This document shows, piece by piece, positions 17,439 to 25,260 of a stretch of 48,383 nucleotides of DNA (the first letter of the stretch is position 1; every line of letters starts with the position of its first letter). Source of the stretch: Paludibacteraceae bacterium. GTDB taxonomy: Bacteria > Bacteroidota > Bacteroidia > Bacteroidales > Paludibacteraceae. The DNA lies in contig JAKSMY010000011.1 of the NCBI GenBank assembly GCA_024400275.1, positions 1 through 48,383 on the forward strand. Direction: 5' to 3'. The notes under the pieces are model-generated. The model was not told the origin of the DNA and did not search any database. It worked only from the letters and a program-made list of their open reading frames with translations. The position numbers were made by a program, and so were the translations under genes.

Positions 17439-17511
17439 CGAGAAGTAGCGCAGTTGGTAGCGCACCACGTTCGGGACGTGGGGGTCGGGCGTTCGAGTCG
17501 CCTCTTCTCGA
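17439..17511 (+). tRNA. tRNA-Pro (anticodon CGG)
   Basis: Acceptor CGAGAAG (17439-17445) pairs with CTTCTCG (17504-17510), and the discriminator base is A. The anticodon stem is CCACG/CGTGG with loop TTCGGGA, so the anticodon CGG is at 17472-17474. The T stem GGGCG/CGCCT has loop TTCGAGT. The terminal CCA is not encoded (ACA follows). A terminator follows at 17518-17549. Confidence 0.95.
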
Positions 17512-17517
17512 CACAAG

Positions 17518-17549
17518 GCGATTTAGACAAAAAATCTAAGTCGCTTTTT
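17518..17549 (+). terminator. Terminator after tRNA-Pro
   Basis: GCGATTTAGA (17518-17527) and TCTAAGTCGC (17535-17544) form a stem with one G-T wobble, followed by TTTTTG. Confidence 0.85.
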
Positions 17550-17587
17550 GTTTTTTCATTCTCAATTTAACATTTTTTGTCATAAAA

Positions 17588-17619
17588 ATTGCATATATCA
17601 AAAAATATTTGTACCTTTG
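17588..17619 (+). promoter_or_regulatory. Promoter of the candidate non-coding RNA
   Basis: ATTG 17588-17591, 20 bases, TACCTTTG 17612-17619. The spacer carries the same ATATCAAA core seen in several other promoters of the window. Confidence 0.75.
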
Positions 17620-17624
17620 CACGT

Positions 17625-17970
17625 GGTTTTGGTGTATTATGTTTATGCCGGAACACAAAAGCAAGCTCACGCAGGGATGTCTGCTGTGCCTATAGCATTA
17701 ACGTTAGCATTCGTGGGTGGGGTTTGCAGACATATAAAAGGCGTCTATATGATGCTTTGTTTTGGCGCACTGGAATCTCGCAAATTTCACAACTTAGTCA
17801 AGACATTGCGGCGTTAGATGTCCTCGGAATATGTATATCTTGTACTGTGTCTTATTATAAGGCGCATGTGTGTACATATTGCGTGGGCTTCGCGTTGCTT
17901 GTTCTACTAAGTTAGGCAATGCGAGAGCCTCAGAGCGCGGGACAAGCAAAGAGCAAAGTCCGCGTTTTTT
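17625..17970 (+). ncRNA. Candidate structured non-coding RNA, about 350 nt
   Basis: No plausible protein is encoded, yet the segment is bounded by a promoter (17588-17619) and an intrinsic terminator (17936-17970). Distant parts pair in order: TGCC 17646-17649 with GGCA 17915-17918; GAAC 17651-17654 with GTTC 17901-17904; AAGCAA 17659-17664 with TTGCTT 17895-17900; GCTCACGCA 17665-17673 with TGCGTGGGC 17880-17888. A local hairpin TGTCTGC/GCAGACA lies at 17678-17732. The long interrupted closing helix recalls 6S RNA architecture, but the length exceeds usual 6S RNAs and I cannot confirm the family. It is not tmRNA (no tRNA-like end), and I see no RNase P core motifs. Confidence 0.6.
17936..17970 (+). 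terminator. Terminator of the candidate non-coding RNA
   Basis: CGCGGGAC (17936-17943) pairs with GTCCGCG (17958-17964) with one bulged G, followed by six T. Confidence 0.8.
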
Positions 17971-17998
17971 ATTGATATATACTGACATAAAAACGCCC

Positions 17999-18039
17999 AA
18001 AGGCACATAGACGACGAATATCGTTTATGTGCCTTTTTT
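17999..18039. terminator. Strong bidirectional terminator
   Basis: AAAGGCACATAGACGA and TCGTTTATGTGCCTTTTTT form a long stem with one wobble. The A/T runs on both sides allow termination in both directions. It separates the RNA gene from the remnants downstream. Confidence 0.8.
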
Positions 18040-18060
18040 GCTTGTTAATGTAGCACAAAT

Positions 18061-18174
18061 AGTGGTATCTTCCTTGTCGGTGCGGACTACAACGGTTTCC
18101 TACGACCTCAGAACACCGCCCGCAAGGAGGAATATCACTTCACAAAAAAGAATGTGATCTTTGACGTATTGTAG
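18061..18174 (+). pseudogene. Orphan C-terminal coding remnant
   Basis: An open frame without start codon reads GIFLVGADYNGFLRPQ... and ends ...NVIFDVL before TAG at 18172-18174. The in-frame TAA near 18043 and the terminator just upstream show that the rest of the gene is gone. The residue pattern looks like a true protein end, but I do not recognise the family. Confidence 0.4.
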
Positions 18175-18184
18175 AGAAAAAGAA

Positions 18185-18476
18185 TTAAAAGAGTTTATTG
18201 TTCCAAAGTAGTTGTAGAAAATCGTGTACATAGAGTATTTCGATATCACCTTCTTTCCTGCTAATTATATCTCGTGATACTAAAATCTTACGACATGCAG
18301 GATGCTCTTCAGCAAAATCTTTTAATCCGCCGAGATGTTTTCGTTGCACATCTTCAGTAGATTTAATTTCAATGGCTATTTGAGCATCACCGTGTACTCT
18401 TTCCTGTTTGGCGAGCGCCAAACAAGAATATGCTGCCTTCTAATTCGGTGTTGATGTCGTAATATCGTTCAATCAT
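18185..18476 (-). pseudogene. Internally deleted AAA/DUF4143 ATPase
   Basis: From ATG 18476 the frame gives MIERYYDINTELEGSIFLFG followed by the Walker A ARQTGKST, and then stops after one more codon. In another frame from the same spot the sequence continues as DAQIAIEIKSTEDVQRKHLGG and ends HDFLQLLWNNKLF at 18185, the typical C-terminus of DUF4143 ATPases. An intact relative has roughly 370-440 residues, so about 300 codons between the P-loop and the C-terminal domain are missing and the junction is out of frame. Two intact relatives are at 34716-36047 and 46626-47921. Confidence 0.8.
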
Positions 18477-18600
18477 AAGAGAGATTGTATTTAATGTTTT
18501 TCCATGAAAATCTAAAGTACCGATTTGAATATTCTTGGAAATTTTGTTGCAAAATTCTCTGCAATATTGTGAAATAGAATGTAAAGATAAAAGGAGAAGG

Positions 18601-19767
18601 ATGAAAGAAAATAACCAAATACAACTTGCGACTCCAGATTTTTGTACTGGTTGTGCTGCGTGTGCCAATGTGTGTACTAAGGGGGCTATCGCTATGATAG
18701 AAGGTGAGATGGGGCATCTATACCCACATATCAATAAAGATTTGTGCGTAGAATGTGGCGCTTGTGAACAACATTGTTCCGTCCTGCATCCAATAGAATT
18801 AAATCCTATTAAAAAGGCATATGCTGCTTGGGCTAAAGACGAAACTGAATATAAAACAAGTGTATCGGGTGGGGTGGCTTCTTTATTATCAAGGTTGATT
18901 ATCCAGCAAGGAGGTGTAGTATATGGCTGTGCAATGCTGCCTGGTATTGAAATTCGACACATTCGTGTGGATAATGAAGAGGATTTGCTCAAGTTAAAAG
19001 GATCAAAATATGTGCAAAGTTCTATTTCGGATATACTACCAATCTTGAAAAAAGACTTGCAATCCAATCGTAAAGTTTTGTTTATAGGTACTCCTTGTCA
19101 AGTGGCAGCTGTCAAGAAACTATATAGTGATAAATATCCTAATTTATATTTAGTAGATTTGATTTGTCATGGAGTACCTTCTGTACAAATTCTTCGTAAA
19201 CATATTCTAAATGTGGTGTCAACGAATGAGATTTATCAATACATATCATTCCGCTCTCAGGAAGGTTATTGTATAGTAGTAGGTGATAAATATAAAAAAG
19301 GTTGCCAAACTAATATTTTCAAAGGGGATAAATATATAGAATCGTTTATAGAAGGATACACCTATCGAGAAAGTTGTTACAATTGTCAATTCGCTCAACC
19401 CAATCGCGTGGGAGATATTACCATTGGAGATTTCTGGGGATTGGGGACAGAAGGAGATACTGAGAATATAAATGAACATCCCTTGGGGTGTTCGGTAGTA
19501 TTGCCTATAACAGAAAAGGGGCTCAATTTAGTTAATGATATTACCCCTAATTTATATTTGTATGAGAGATCTGTTTCTGAAGCAGTACATGGCAATACGC
19601 AATTAATGCATCCTACAAGAAAAACAAATAGAATAAGATTGTTTAGATATTTGTATAACCGCTCCAATTCATTAGATTGGTATTTGTGGTGTAATTTAGA
19701 TCGGCCTCTTTGGATTTTAGGCAAAAAAATAACGAGAAAAATTAATAAACTATGGCACAAAAAGTAG
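18601..19767 (+). CDS. FrhB-like iron-sulfur protein of a polysaccharide cluster
   Basis: The protein has 388 residues from ATG 18601, chosen because AAAGGAGAAGG directly precedes it. The N-terminus carries two 4Fe-4S ferredoxin motifs (CTGCAACANVC and CVECGACEQHC). The FrhB-type N- and C-terminal domains of the coenzyme F420 hydrogenase/dehydrogenase beta-subunit family follow (IGTPCQVAAVKKL, LICHGVPS, CYNCQFAQPNRVGDITIGDFWG). Such proteins are commonly found beside polysaccharide pyruvyl transferases in surface-glycan loci, as here; F420 itself is not expected in this phylum. It overlaps the next gene by 16 bases. Confidence 0.85.
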   Translation: MKENNQIQLATPDFCTGCAACANVCTKGAIAMIEGEMGHLYPHINKDLCVECGACEQHCSVLHPIELNPIKKAYAAWAKDETEYKTSVSGGVASLLSRLIIQQGGVVYGCAMLPGIEIRHIRVDNEEDLLKLKGSKYVQSSISDILPILKKDLQSNRKVLFIGTPCQVAAVKKLYSDKYPNLYLVDLICHGVPSVQILRKHILNVVSTNEIYQYISFRSQEGYCIVVGDKYKKGCQTNIFKGDKYIESFIEGYTYRESCYNCQFAQPNRVGDITIGDFWGLGTEGDTENINEHPLGCSVVLPITEKGLNLVNDITPNLYLYERSVSEAVHGNTQLMHPTRKTNRIRLFRYLYNRSNSLDWYLWCNLDRPLWILGKKITRKINKLWHKK

Positions 19768-20864
19768 GAATATTAACCTTTCATGCATCCCATAATTATG
19801 GATCGATGTTACAAGCATACGCATTGCAGACGTATTTGGAAAATTTAGGGTGTGAGGCGTATATCTTAAATTATCGCGGTACTCCTCAAAAAATGTTATA
19901 TCCTAAACCTTATAAATATTGGGATATAAATGCGTTACGTGGACGGCTTCTACACCCACTTATATTTTACAAGAACTGCATAAAATGGAATAAATTTGAA
20001 CATTTTATGAAACAGCACATGAAATTGACAGATTTGCATAGTACCATTGGTGAAACAAAGAATATTTTAATATCCAATAATTTTGATGCTGTCATAGTCG
20101 GTGGTGACCAAATATGGGCAGTATCTAATACAGATTTCTATCTTGGTTATTTCTTACCTTTTACTCTGCCTCATTGTAAAAAAATATCATATTCCCCTTC
20201 AATGGGAGATTTCAAGTGGACACATCCTAACGATATAGACAATTTTCTTCGTAGTACCCTTGCTGATTTTGATGCTTTATCTATTCGCGAAAACTCAGCC
20301 GTAGAAACCTTGCAACAAATAGTGCAAAAGGAAATAGTTGCAATGCCAGATCCTGCGTGGCTACTATCTCCTGAAGAATATAATAAATTAGATACGAGTA
20401 AGAAGATAACCATGCACAAATATTTATTCTACTACGACCCCAAAAATGAACGAGACGAAGGAAGATACATTGCAAACTACGCAAAAAGAAATGGATTGAA
20501 AGCAGTTAATTCAAATTCAATATATTACCCGATGACATATTTTATCAATAAAAATGCTTCCGGACCGGTTGAATTTCTTAATCTTATCCGAAATGCAGAT
20601 ATGGTAGTCGGTCGCTCGTTACATCTATTGGTTTTTGCATTGCTATATCACAAACCTTTTTTGATTATCACTTCCAATCCGGATACAAGATTAATTGATA
20701 TGCTTTCGCTGTTTCATGTTTCGGATAGGATTGTTTCGCCCGAACAATTATGTTTACTACCACAGCCACAAGATATTGATTGGAATTGGGTTGATGATAA
20801 AATCAATCAAATGCGTTCACAAGCCAATATGTTTTTCAAAACACACTTACTATGCAACCAATAA
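19752..20864 (+). CDS. Polysaccharide pyruvyl transferase family protein
   Basis: Members of the family add ketal pyruvate to sugars of exopolysaccharides. The 370-residue protein shows the N-terminal GILTFHASHNYGSMLQAYAL, the central VIVGGDQIWAV and the C-terminal VGRSLHLLVFALLYHKPF motifs. It overlaps the iron-sulfur protein by 16 bases and the next glycosyltransferase by 13, so the genes are translationally linked. Base composition is clearly more AT-rich than in the housekeeping genes on either side of the window, suggesting acquisition. Confidence 0.87.
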   Translation: MAQKVGILTFHASHNYGSMLQAYALQTYLENLGCEAYILNYRGTPQKMLYPKPYKYWDINALRGRLLHPLIFYKNCIKWNKFEHFMKQHMKLTDLHSTIGETKNILISNNFDAVIVGGDQIWAVSNTDFYLGYFLPFTLPHCKKISYSPSMGDFKWTHPNDIDNFLRSTLADFDALSIRENSAVETLQQIVQKEIVAMPDPAWLLSPEEYNKLDTSKKITMHKYLFYYDPKNERDEGRYIANYAKRNGLKAVNSNSIYYPMTYFINKNASGPVEFLNLIRNADMVVGRSLHLLVFALLYHKPFLIITSNPDTRLIDMLSLFHVSDRIVSPEQLCLLPQPQDIDWNWVDDKINQMRSQANMFFKTHLLCNQ

Positions 20865-21889
20865 TTACAATCGGAATACCTATTTATAATGTAGAACAAT
20901 ATGTTGAAAAAGCACTATTATCTGCATTAAATCAATCGTTTGCGTTACCTTATGAGATATTGGTGGTAGATGATAGGGGAACGGATAATAGTATGAGTAT
21001 CGTTAATGATTTGAAACAAAGTCATCCGCGAGGTAATTGTATTCGTATTGTTGAACATCGTGAAAATTCAGGTCCCGGCTGTGCTAAAACAACGATTATA
21101 GAAAATGCACTTGGCACATATCTAAGTATTTTGGATTCTGACGATTGGATAGATGAAAAAATGTTGGATGTTTTATATACAAAAGCAATTGAGACTGATG
21201 CAGAACTTGTTGTAGCTGATGTTGTTCATGTATATGATGATACTTATTGGCAACGCACTCATTATAAAGAAAACTATATCAACCATAAAGGAGCAGGAGC
21301 CTATGCAATATCTCACAAGATAGAAAATATCCATCAAGAATGGTGGGGAAAATTATGGAGTGTAGATTTTTTGCGAAAAACTCATATATACAATGATTTT
21401 CGTATAATGGATGATGTTCTTCCTCATTTTAGAATGTGTGCCGAAGTTCAAAAAGTGGCGTGGGTGTCGTATGTGGTGTATTATTATCGCATTCGTTCAA
21501 ACTCTTTGATGACGAGCGTTTTTTATGAAAAAGTACGACAAACAATAACAGCTTATGTAGAAACGATAGAGGAGGCAAAAACTTTATTGCAAGGCAAATA
21601 TTGTAATATTGATGGTATCTATGACATGTTTGTTGATAGAGTGAGAGATGCGGTGTCAAATATAGCTTCTTTGCCTATCGACGATAGTGAGAAACAAACA
21701 TTTGGCGCACAGATATATGATTTTTCTCAATATATCCCCAGCATTAAAGTCCTACACAATAAACATAACCGTTTAGCATATTTAATCTGTCGTAATAGAG
21801 ACACCTATTCGCAAGCAAAATTAGCATTTTTGATTGCCCCAAAAAAACTATGGGGGAGATTATCTCGTAATTTATTAGGATTATTATAA
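20852..21889 (+). CDS. Glycosyltransferase family 2
   Basis: The 345-residue protein has an N-terminal GT-A fold. Visible are ITIGIPIYNVEQYVEKAL, the nucleotide-binding EILVVDDRGTDNS and the DXD-like SILDSDDWID. The C-terminal region is rich in aromatic and basic residues, as in transferases of surface glycans. Donor and acceptor cannot be told. It overlaps the preceding gene by 13 bases; 4 bases separate it from the following one. Confidence 0.88.
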   Translation: MQPIITIGIPIYNVEQYVEKALLSALNQSFALPYEILVVDDRGTDNSMSIVNDLKQSHPRGNCIRIVEHRENSGPGCAKTTIIENALGTYLSILDSDDWIDEKMLDVLYTKAIETDAELVVADVVHVYDDTYWQRTHYKENYINHKGAGAYAISHKIENIHQEWWGKLWSVDFLRKTHIYNDFRIMDDVLPHFRMCAEVQKVAWVSYVVYYYRIRSNSLMTSVFYEKVRQTITAYVETIEEAKTLLQGKYCNIDGIYDMFVDRVRDAVSNIASLPIDDSEKQTFGAQIYDFSQYIPSIKVLHNKHNRLAYLICRNRDTYSQAKLAFLIAPKKLWGRLSRNLLGLL

Positions 21890-21893
21890 GTCT

Positions 21894-23060
21894 ATGAATA
21901 TCTTGTTTGTATCACCAAGTTATAATCCCCTTGATGGAACGGGTTGGGGATCGGTTCAGCGAACGAATCTCTTATTTGAGGCTTGCACGCAATTGGGGCA
22001 TGTAGATGTTATCACATTTGTAGATAATGTCGTATCTTCAAGGGAAGACTGCTCTGTACTGTACGCAAAATCAGATAATGAGATACACTATAAGGAAGGA
22101 CGAGTACAAAAGTTGTTACGAATGTTCGCTCCATGGAACCCATATACAATGTTCCCGAAAAATGCTCACAGAGTGGCTATCGTTCGTCAATTCGTTCAGA
22201 AGAAATCTTACGACCTAATTGTGTGTCGATATATTCCTTCGGCAATGGAGTGCGGTTTGTTCGATTTTGCTGATAAGTTGGTAATTGATGTAGATGATAA
22301 TCCGTCAGATGTGGAAAAAACGGCTGCACGCACTTCTCGAACTTTGCGAAATCGCTTATACCATCAATATCGTGCAGTAGTGATAGGTAACGTATTATCA
22401 AAAATACAAAACAAATGCCATTTTACTTTCTTTGCCAATCCAGCTCAGGCCATCTTTAAGAATTCTGCCTACTTACCGAATATACCATTCTACGATTATG
22501 ATATGAAAGTTGTAGATTTTTCCAAGACGACAAATCGCATTCTCTTCGTAGGTAACATGAGTTATGGCCCTAATAGTGCCGGTGTATTACATTTTATCAA
22601 ATATATTTTCCCTCTCATCCAAAAAGAAATACCAGACGCGGAGTTGCATTTGGTAGGAGGGTGTAATAATGAATCTTTTTTGTCACAATGTCGAGCGATT
22701 AAAGGCGTGCAATATATGGGATTTGTAGATAGTCTCGAAGATGAATATTCTCAAGCAAGAGTAGTTGCCGTGCCCATATATGGTGGTGCTGGGACTAATA
22801 TAAAAGTGTTGGAAGCGATGAAAATGTGTCGTCCATGCGTGACTACTATTTATGGAGTAAGAGGATTCCTTGACTATTTCCAACATGAACAGGATATCTT
22901 TGTGGCAGATGATGATGCACTATTTGCATCGGCAATTATAGATATGTTACGTGATGAAACAAAAAATCATTCAATGTCTATTTGTGCAAATACAGCTGTG
23001 ACAGAACATTTCTCACGAGAGAGCTTTAATAACATCGTAAAAAATAATTTAGCCCTATGA
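21894..23060 (+). CDS. Glycosyltransferase family 4
   Basis: The 388-residue protein has a GT-B fold. The N-terminal Rossmann half starts MNILFVSPSYNPLDGTGWGS. The C-terminal half contains ILFVGNMSYGPN, AELHLVGG, VQYMGFVDSLEDEYSQARV and VAVPIYGGAGTNIKVLEAM, the usual nucleotide-sugar binding region with its Glu. The stop overlaps the ATG of the next gene (ATGA, 23057-23060). Confidence 0.9.
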   Translation: MNILFVSPSYNPLDGTGWGSVQRTNLLFEACTQLGHVDVITFVDNVVSSREDCSVLYAKSDNEIHYKEGRVQKLLRMFAPWNPYTMFPKNAHRVAIVRQFVQKKSYDLIVCRYIPSAMECGLFDFADKLVIDVDDNPSDVEKTAARTSRTLRNRLYHQYRAVVIGNVLSKIQNKCHFTFFANPAQAIFKNSAYLPNIPFYDYDMKVVDFSKTTNRILFVGNMSYGPNSAGVLHFIKYIFPLIQKEIPDAELHLVGGCNNESFLSQCRAIKGVQYMGFVDSLEDEYSQARVVAVPIYGGAGTNIKVLEAMKMCRPCVTTIYGVRGFLDYFQHEQDIFVADDDALFASAIIDMLRDETKNHSMSICANTAVTEHFSRESFNNIVKNNLAL

Positions 23061-24049
23061 TTCTTCGTTCTGACAATTACATTTCTAATCCTGTTGTTGC
23101 ATGTAGCATCATTGTTTATAACCAAAAACAGTGGATTGGTCAATGCATTGAGGGTATGCTCATGCAAGAGTGCGACTTCCTATTTAATATCGTAGTTGCT
23201 GATGATTGCTCTACGGATGGCACACAGGATATATTGCGTGAATATCAGCAGAAATATCCTGACAAAATCAAACTCGTTCTTAATGAGAAGAATGGCGGCA
23301 TTGCTGCTAATTGGGTAAGTTGTTGTCGGGCTTTGGAAGGTGGCGACTATGTGTCTTTCTGCGATGGAGACGATTATTGGTCAAACACAAAGAAACTACA
23401 ATTGCAAGTAGATTATTTGCGAGCACACCCCCAATGCGTGGCAGTATCCAGCGATTATGACACTATGAATGCAGATGGTAGCAACTATAAATCATGTGTA
23501 AGAAAGGACAACCCTCCATTAACAGGGCATGTCCAATATGATTTATGGACATCTGGTAAAGCCCAAAATGCGTGGTGTTGTTTTATGTTTACACGGCATA
23601 TATTTGATAAAATTCCTTTGCAAGGTTTTATAGACCATGATTTCCCATTTCAGGACTGGCCTGCATTAGTTATTCTTGCCGGCTATGGGGAATTCCATTA
23701 TTTGCCAATCTCAACATGTGTTGTTCGCGCCGTATTGGGCTCAGACAGCAAAGCTGTTGATCTTCAAAAACTGATTAGACGTCAGCAACGTTCCTTCTCG
23801 ATGAATAATTATCTTGCTTCACTTTTTCCTGATGTACTTCCTGTGGATGATAAAGAGACTTTTGATAGGTATATTGCAGGGACGTTAATTTCAACTTGCA
23901 TATTGAATAACGATTATAAATCAGCCAAGCACTATGCCAAAGTCAATGGTCGCAAAACTGTGCGTAATTTATGTTGCCAAACTTGGTTGACTTTTCAACT
24001 TTTTAGATTTGCAAAGGCCTCTCGCAATAAACTGAGTAAGTGCCGTTAA
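23057..24049 (+). CDS. Glycosyltransferase family 2
   Basis: The 330-residue protein has VACSIIVYNQKQWIGQCIEG at the N-terminus, then VVADDCSTDGTQDIL and the DXD-type CDGDDYWSNTKKLQLQ. It is the last gene of the overlapping glycan run; a terminator follows after some 240 bases. Donor and linkage are unknown. No flippase, polymerase or priming transferase lies in the window, so the run needs partners elsewhere. Confidence 0.9.
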   Translation: MILRSDNYISNPVVACSIIVYNQKQWIGQCIEGMLMQECDFLFNIVVADDCSTDGTQDILREYQQKYPDKIKLVLNEKNGGIAANWVSCCRALEGGDYVSFCDGDDYWSNTKKLQLQVDYLRAHPQCVAVSSDYDTMNADGSNYKSCVRKDNPPLTGHVQYDLWTSGKAQNAWCCFMFTRHIFDKIPLQGFIDHDFPFQDWPALVILAGYGEFHYLPISTCVVRAVLGSDSKAVDLQKLIRRQQRSFSMNNYLASLFPDVLPVDDKETFDRYIAGTLISTCILNNDYKSAKHYAKVNGRKTVRNLCCQTWLTFQLFRFAKASRNKLSKCR

Positions 24050-24244
24050 ACGTCACGCTGCACACTATAAATACAGGATTTCCACTGTTTAAAAGCGGTT
24101 CGTAGGCGGTTCGTAGCGGGTTCCGAACGGGTTTCAAAGCGGTTTGTTCCGTATTGTTCTCGGTACTCGTCCCTCTCTCTTGACGCTCCCCGCTAATGCT
24201 CCATCTTGAGGATTTGAGGATTTCGAACTGCCCCTTCGCCTACT

Positions 24245-24278
24245 CTTCGTTCACCCTTCGTTCACCCTTGCTTAACAT
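24245..24278 (-). repeat. 34-bp dispersed repeat, copy 1
   Basis: On the minus strand this reads ATGTTAAGCAAGGGTGAACG and continues with a repeat of GAAGGGTGAAC. It is identical over 34 bases to 39202-39235, which lies inside the long N-terminal leader of the giant surface-protein frame. Confidence 0.85.
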
Positions 24279-24293
24279 CACAAAATCTTTTAG

Positions 24294-24327
24294 CGGTAAT
24301 ATCAATCACGATATTGCCGTTTTTTTA
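24294..24327 (+). terminator. Terminator downstream of the glycan run
   Basis: CGGTAATATC (24294-24303) pairs with GATATTGCCG (24310-24319) with one wobble, followed by eight T or near-T positions. Confidence 0.8.
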
Positions 24328-24400
24328 TGCGTGCTATTCAGTGCCACCATTTCCGGCAAACGTTAAATGCCAAATGATCTTTGAAATAGTGTAGATAAAA

Positions 24401-24805
24401 TTAATCTTGCTTCAGGATTTCTAACATTTCTGCAGGTGTCACTACAATAGGTGTCTTAGGGAAATGCTTTTGATTACCGGTTACAAGATAAGCATCATCC
24501 TTGCTGAGAGTGACTTCGTAGAATACGCGATCATCCTCATCAAGCATTGGCTCATTAAAAGGAACACGAGAAGACTCGATGCCATGCCGTTTGATTCCAT
24601 CTATGAGTGCATCCCTTAACTTGTTATTAAAATGGAAGTAGTCACGAGAAAGAACGTCTTTGTATTCGGCTATTATTTCAGCATTATACAAAGGGATGAG
24701 TTCGTTATTCCATAGATATGAAAGTAAACGACTGATGGTTGACTCTTGAGACTTCGACAAAAGGGCTGATACCAAAACGTTGGTATCAATAACAGCATAA
24801 ATCAT
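24401..24805 (-). CDS. PIN-domain toxin
   Basis: The 134-residue protein is a PIN-family ribonuclease. The acidic residues are present: Asp7 in AVIDTNVLVSALL, Glu47 in AEIIAEYKDVL, Asp91/Asp92 in LDEDDRVFYE and Asp104 in DDAYLVTGN. It belongs to the group annotated as putative toxin-antitoxin system toxin component, PIN family. Its ATG overlaps the stop of the antitoxin gene (24802-24805). RNA cleavage as the toxic activity is inferred from the family. Confidence 0.88.
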   Translation of the reverse strand: MIYAVIDTNVLVSALLSKSQESTISRLLSYLWNNELIPLYNAEIIAEYKDVLSRDYFHFNNKLRDALIDGIKRHGIESSRVPFNEPMLDEDDRVFYEVTLSKDDAYLVTGNQKHFPKTPIVVTPAEMLEILKQD

Positions 24806-25119
24806 AGTGCTTGCATTTGACGCTTGGCTGCTCGTTCTGCACGATAAGCCGCTATTTCGGCATTAATCTCTTCAAGTGACATTTCCGGAAGATTGTTGTT
24901 TACACGATATTGACGATTTTCTTCCATCAATCTTTGAAGACGAATATCATCTCTTTCCGTCTGTTTGCCGATTCTAAACGGAATGCTGCGAGTTTCGGCA
25001 ACAGCTCGCATAAAGATGTTCATGGCGGTATTAGCGCTCATACCAAATTGCTCACATAAGCTATCAAAAGTAGCTTTTAATACTGCGTCCGTACGGACTG
25101 TCATAGTTGCTTGTGCCAT
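24802..25119 (-). CDS. RelB/DinJ-family antitoxin
   Basis: The 105-residue protein has a ribbon-helix-helix N-terminus (MAQATMTVRTDAVLKATFDS, FGMSANTAMNIFMRA) typical of RelB/DinJ, followed by a charged helical tail that would wrap the toxin. It precedes the PIN gene with a 4-base overlap. Its leader contains a perfect 17-bp palindrome (25137-25153) between promoter and ATG, a natural autorepression site. Confidence 0.9.
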   Translation of the reverse strand: MAQATMTVRTDAVLKATFDSLCEQFGMSANTAMNIFMRAVAETRSIPFRIGKQTERDDIRLQRLMEENRQYRVNNNLPEMSLEEINAEIAAYRAERAAKRQMQAL

Positions 25120-25136
25120 AATAATGATTGCTTTTA

Positions 25137-25153
25137 GAAAGCATTATGCTTTC
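25137..25153 (-). promoter_or_regulatory. Palindromic operator of the toxin-antitoxin pair
   Basis: GAAAGCAT-T-ATGCTTTC is a perfect inverted repeat in the leader of the antitoxin gene. The half-site AGCATTAT recurs, overlapping the -7 region of the promoter (about 25170-25177, minus strand). Confidence 0.75.
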
Positions 25154-25163
25154 AATTCGACTG

Positions 25164-25195
25164 CAAAGATAATGCTTTTTTTTGATATGTGCAAA
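25164..25195 (-). promoter_or_regulatory. Promoter of the toxin-antitoxin pair
   Basis: On the minus strand TTTG (complement of 25192-25195), 20 bases, TATCTTTG (complement of 25164-25171). Confidence 0.8.
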
Positions 25196-25260
25196 TATTT
25201 AATGAAAAAATACTATTTTATCTACATTATAACTGTAAAACAACAAAAACATTAAATTAT

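Larger units (their letters stand above)
24050..24400. other. Non-coding stretch after the glycan genes
   Basis: No gene is visible. It holds two head-to-tail copies of GCGGTTCGTAG (24095-24105, 24106-24116) followed by degenerate copies. A 34-bp stretch (24245-24278) is repeated in inverted orientation at 39202-39235, and there is a terminator at 24294-24327. Confidence 0.7.

Noticed and set aside
17328..17516. Minus-strand frame of 62 codons across tRNA-Pro
   Set aside because: It is the antisense reading of a complete tRNA plus the repeat element; such frames are typical false genes.
17620..17915. Two overlapping frames in the candidate non-coding RNA (89 and 108 codons)
   Set aside because: They have no start signals, odd composition and overlapping frames, and the promoter-terminator bounds plus long-range pairing explain the segment better.
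17625..17970. tmRNA or RNase P RNA
   Set aside because: There is no tRNA-like 3' end with CCA, no peptide tag frame, and no recognisable RNase P core motifs.
24095..24280. Possible CRISPR array
   Set aside because: The repeats are 11 bp, contiguous and degenerate, without spacers or cas genes.
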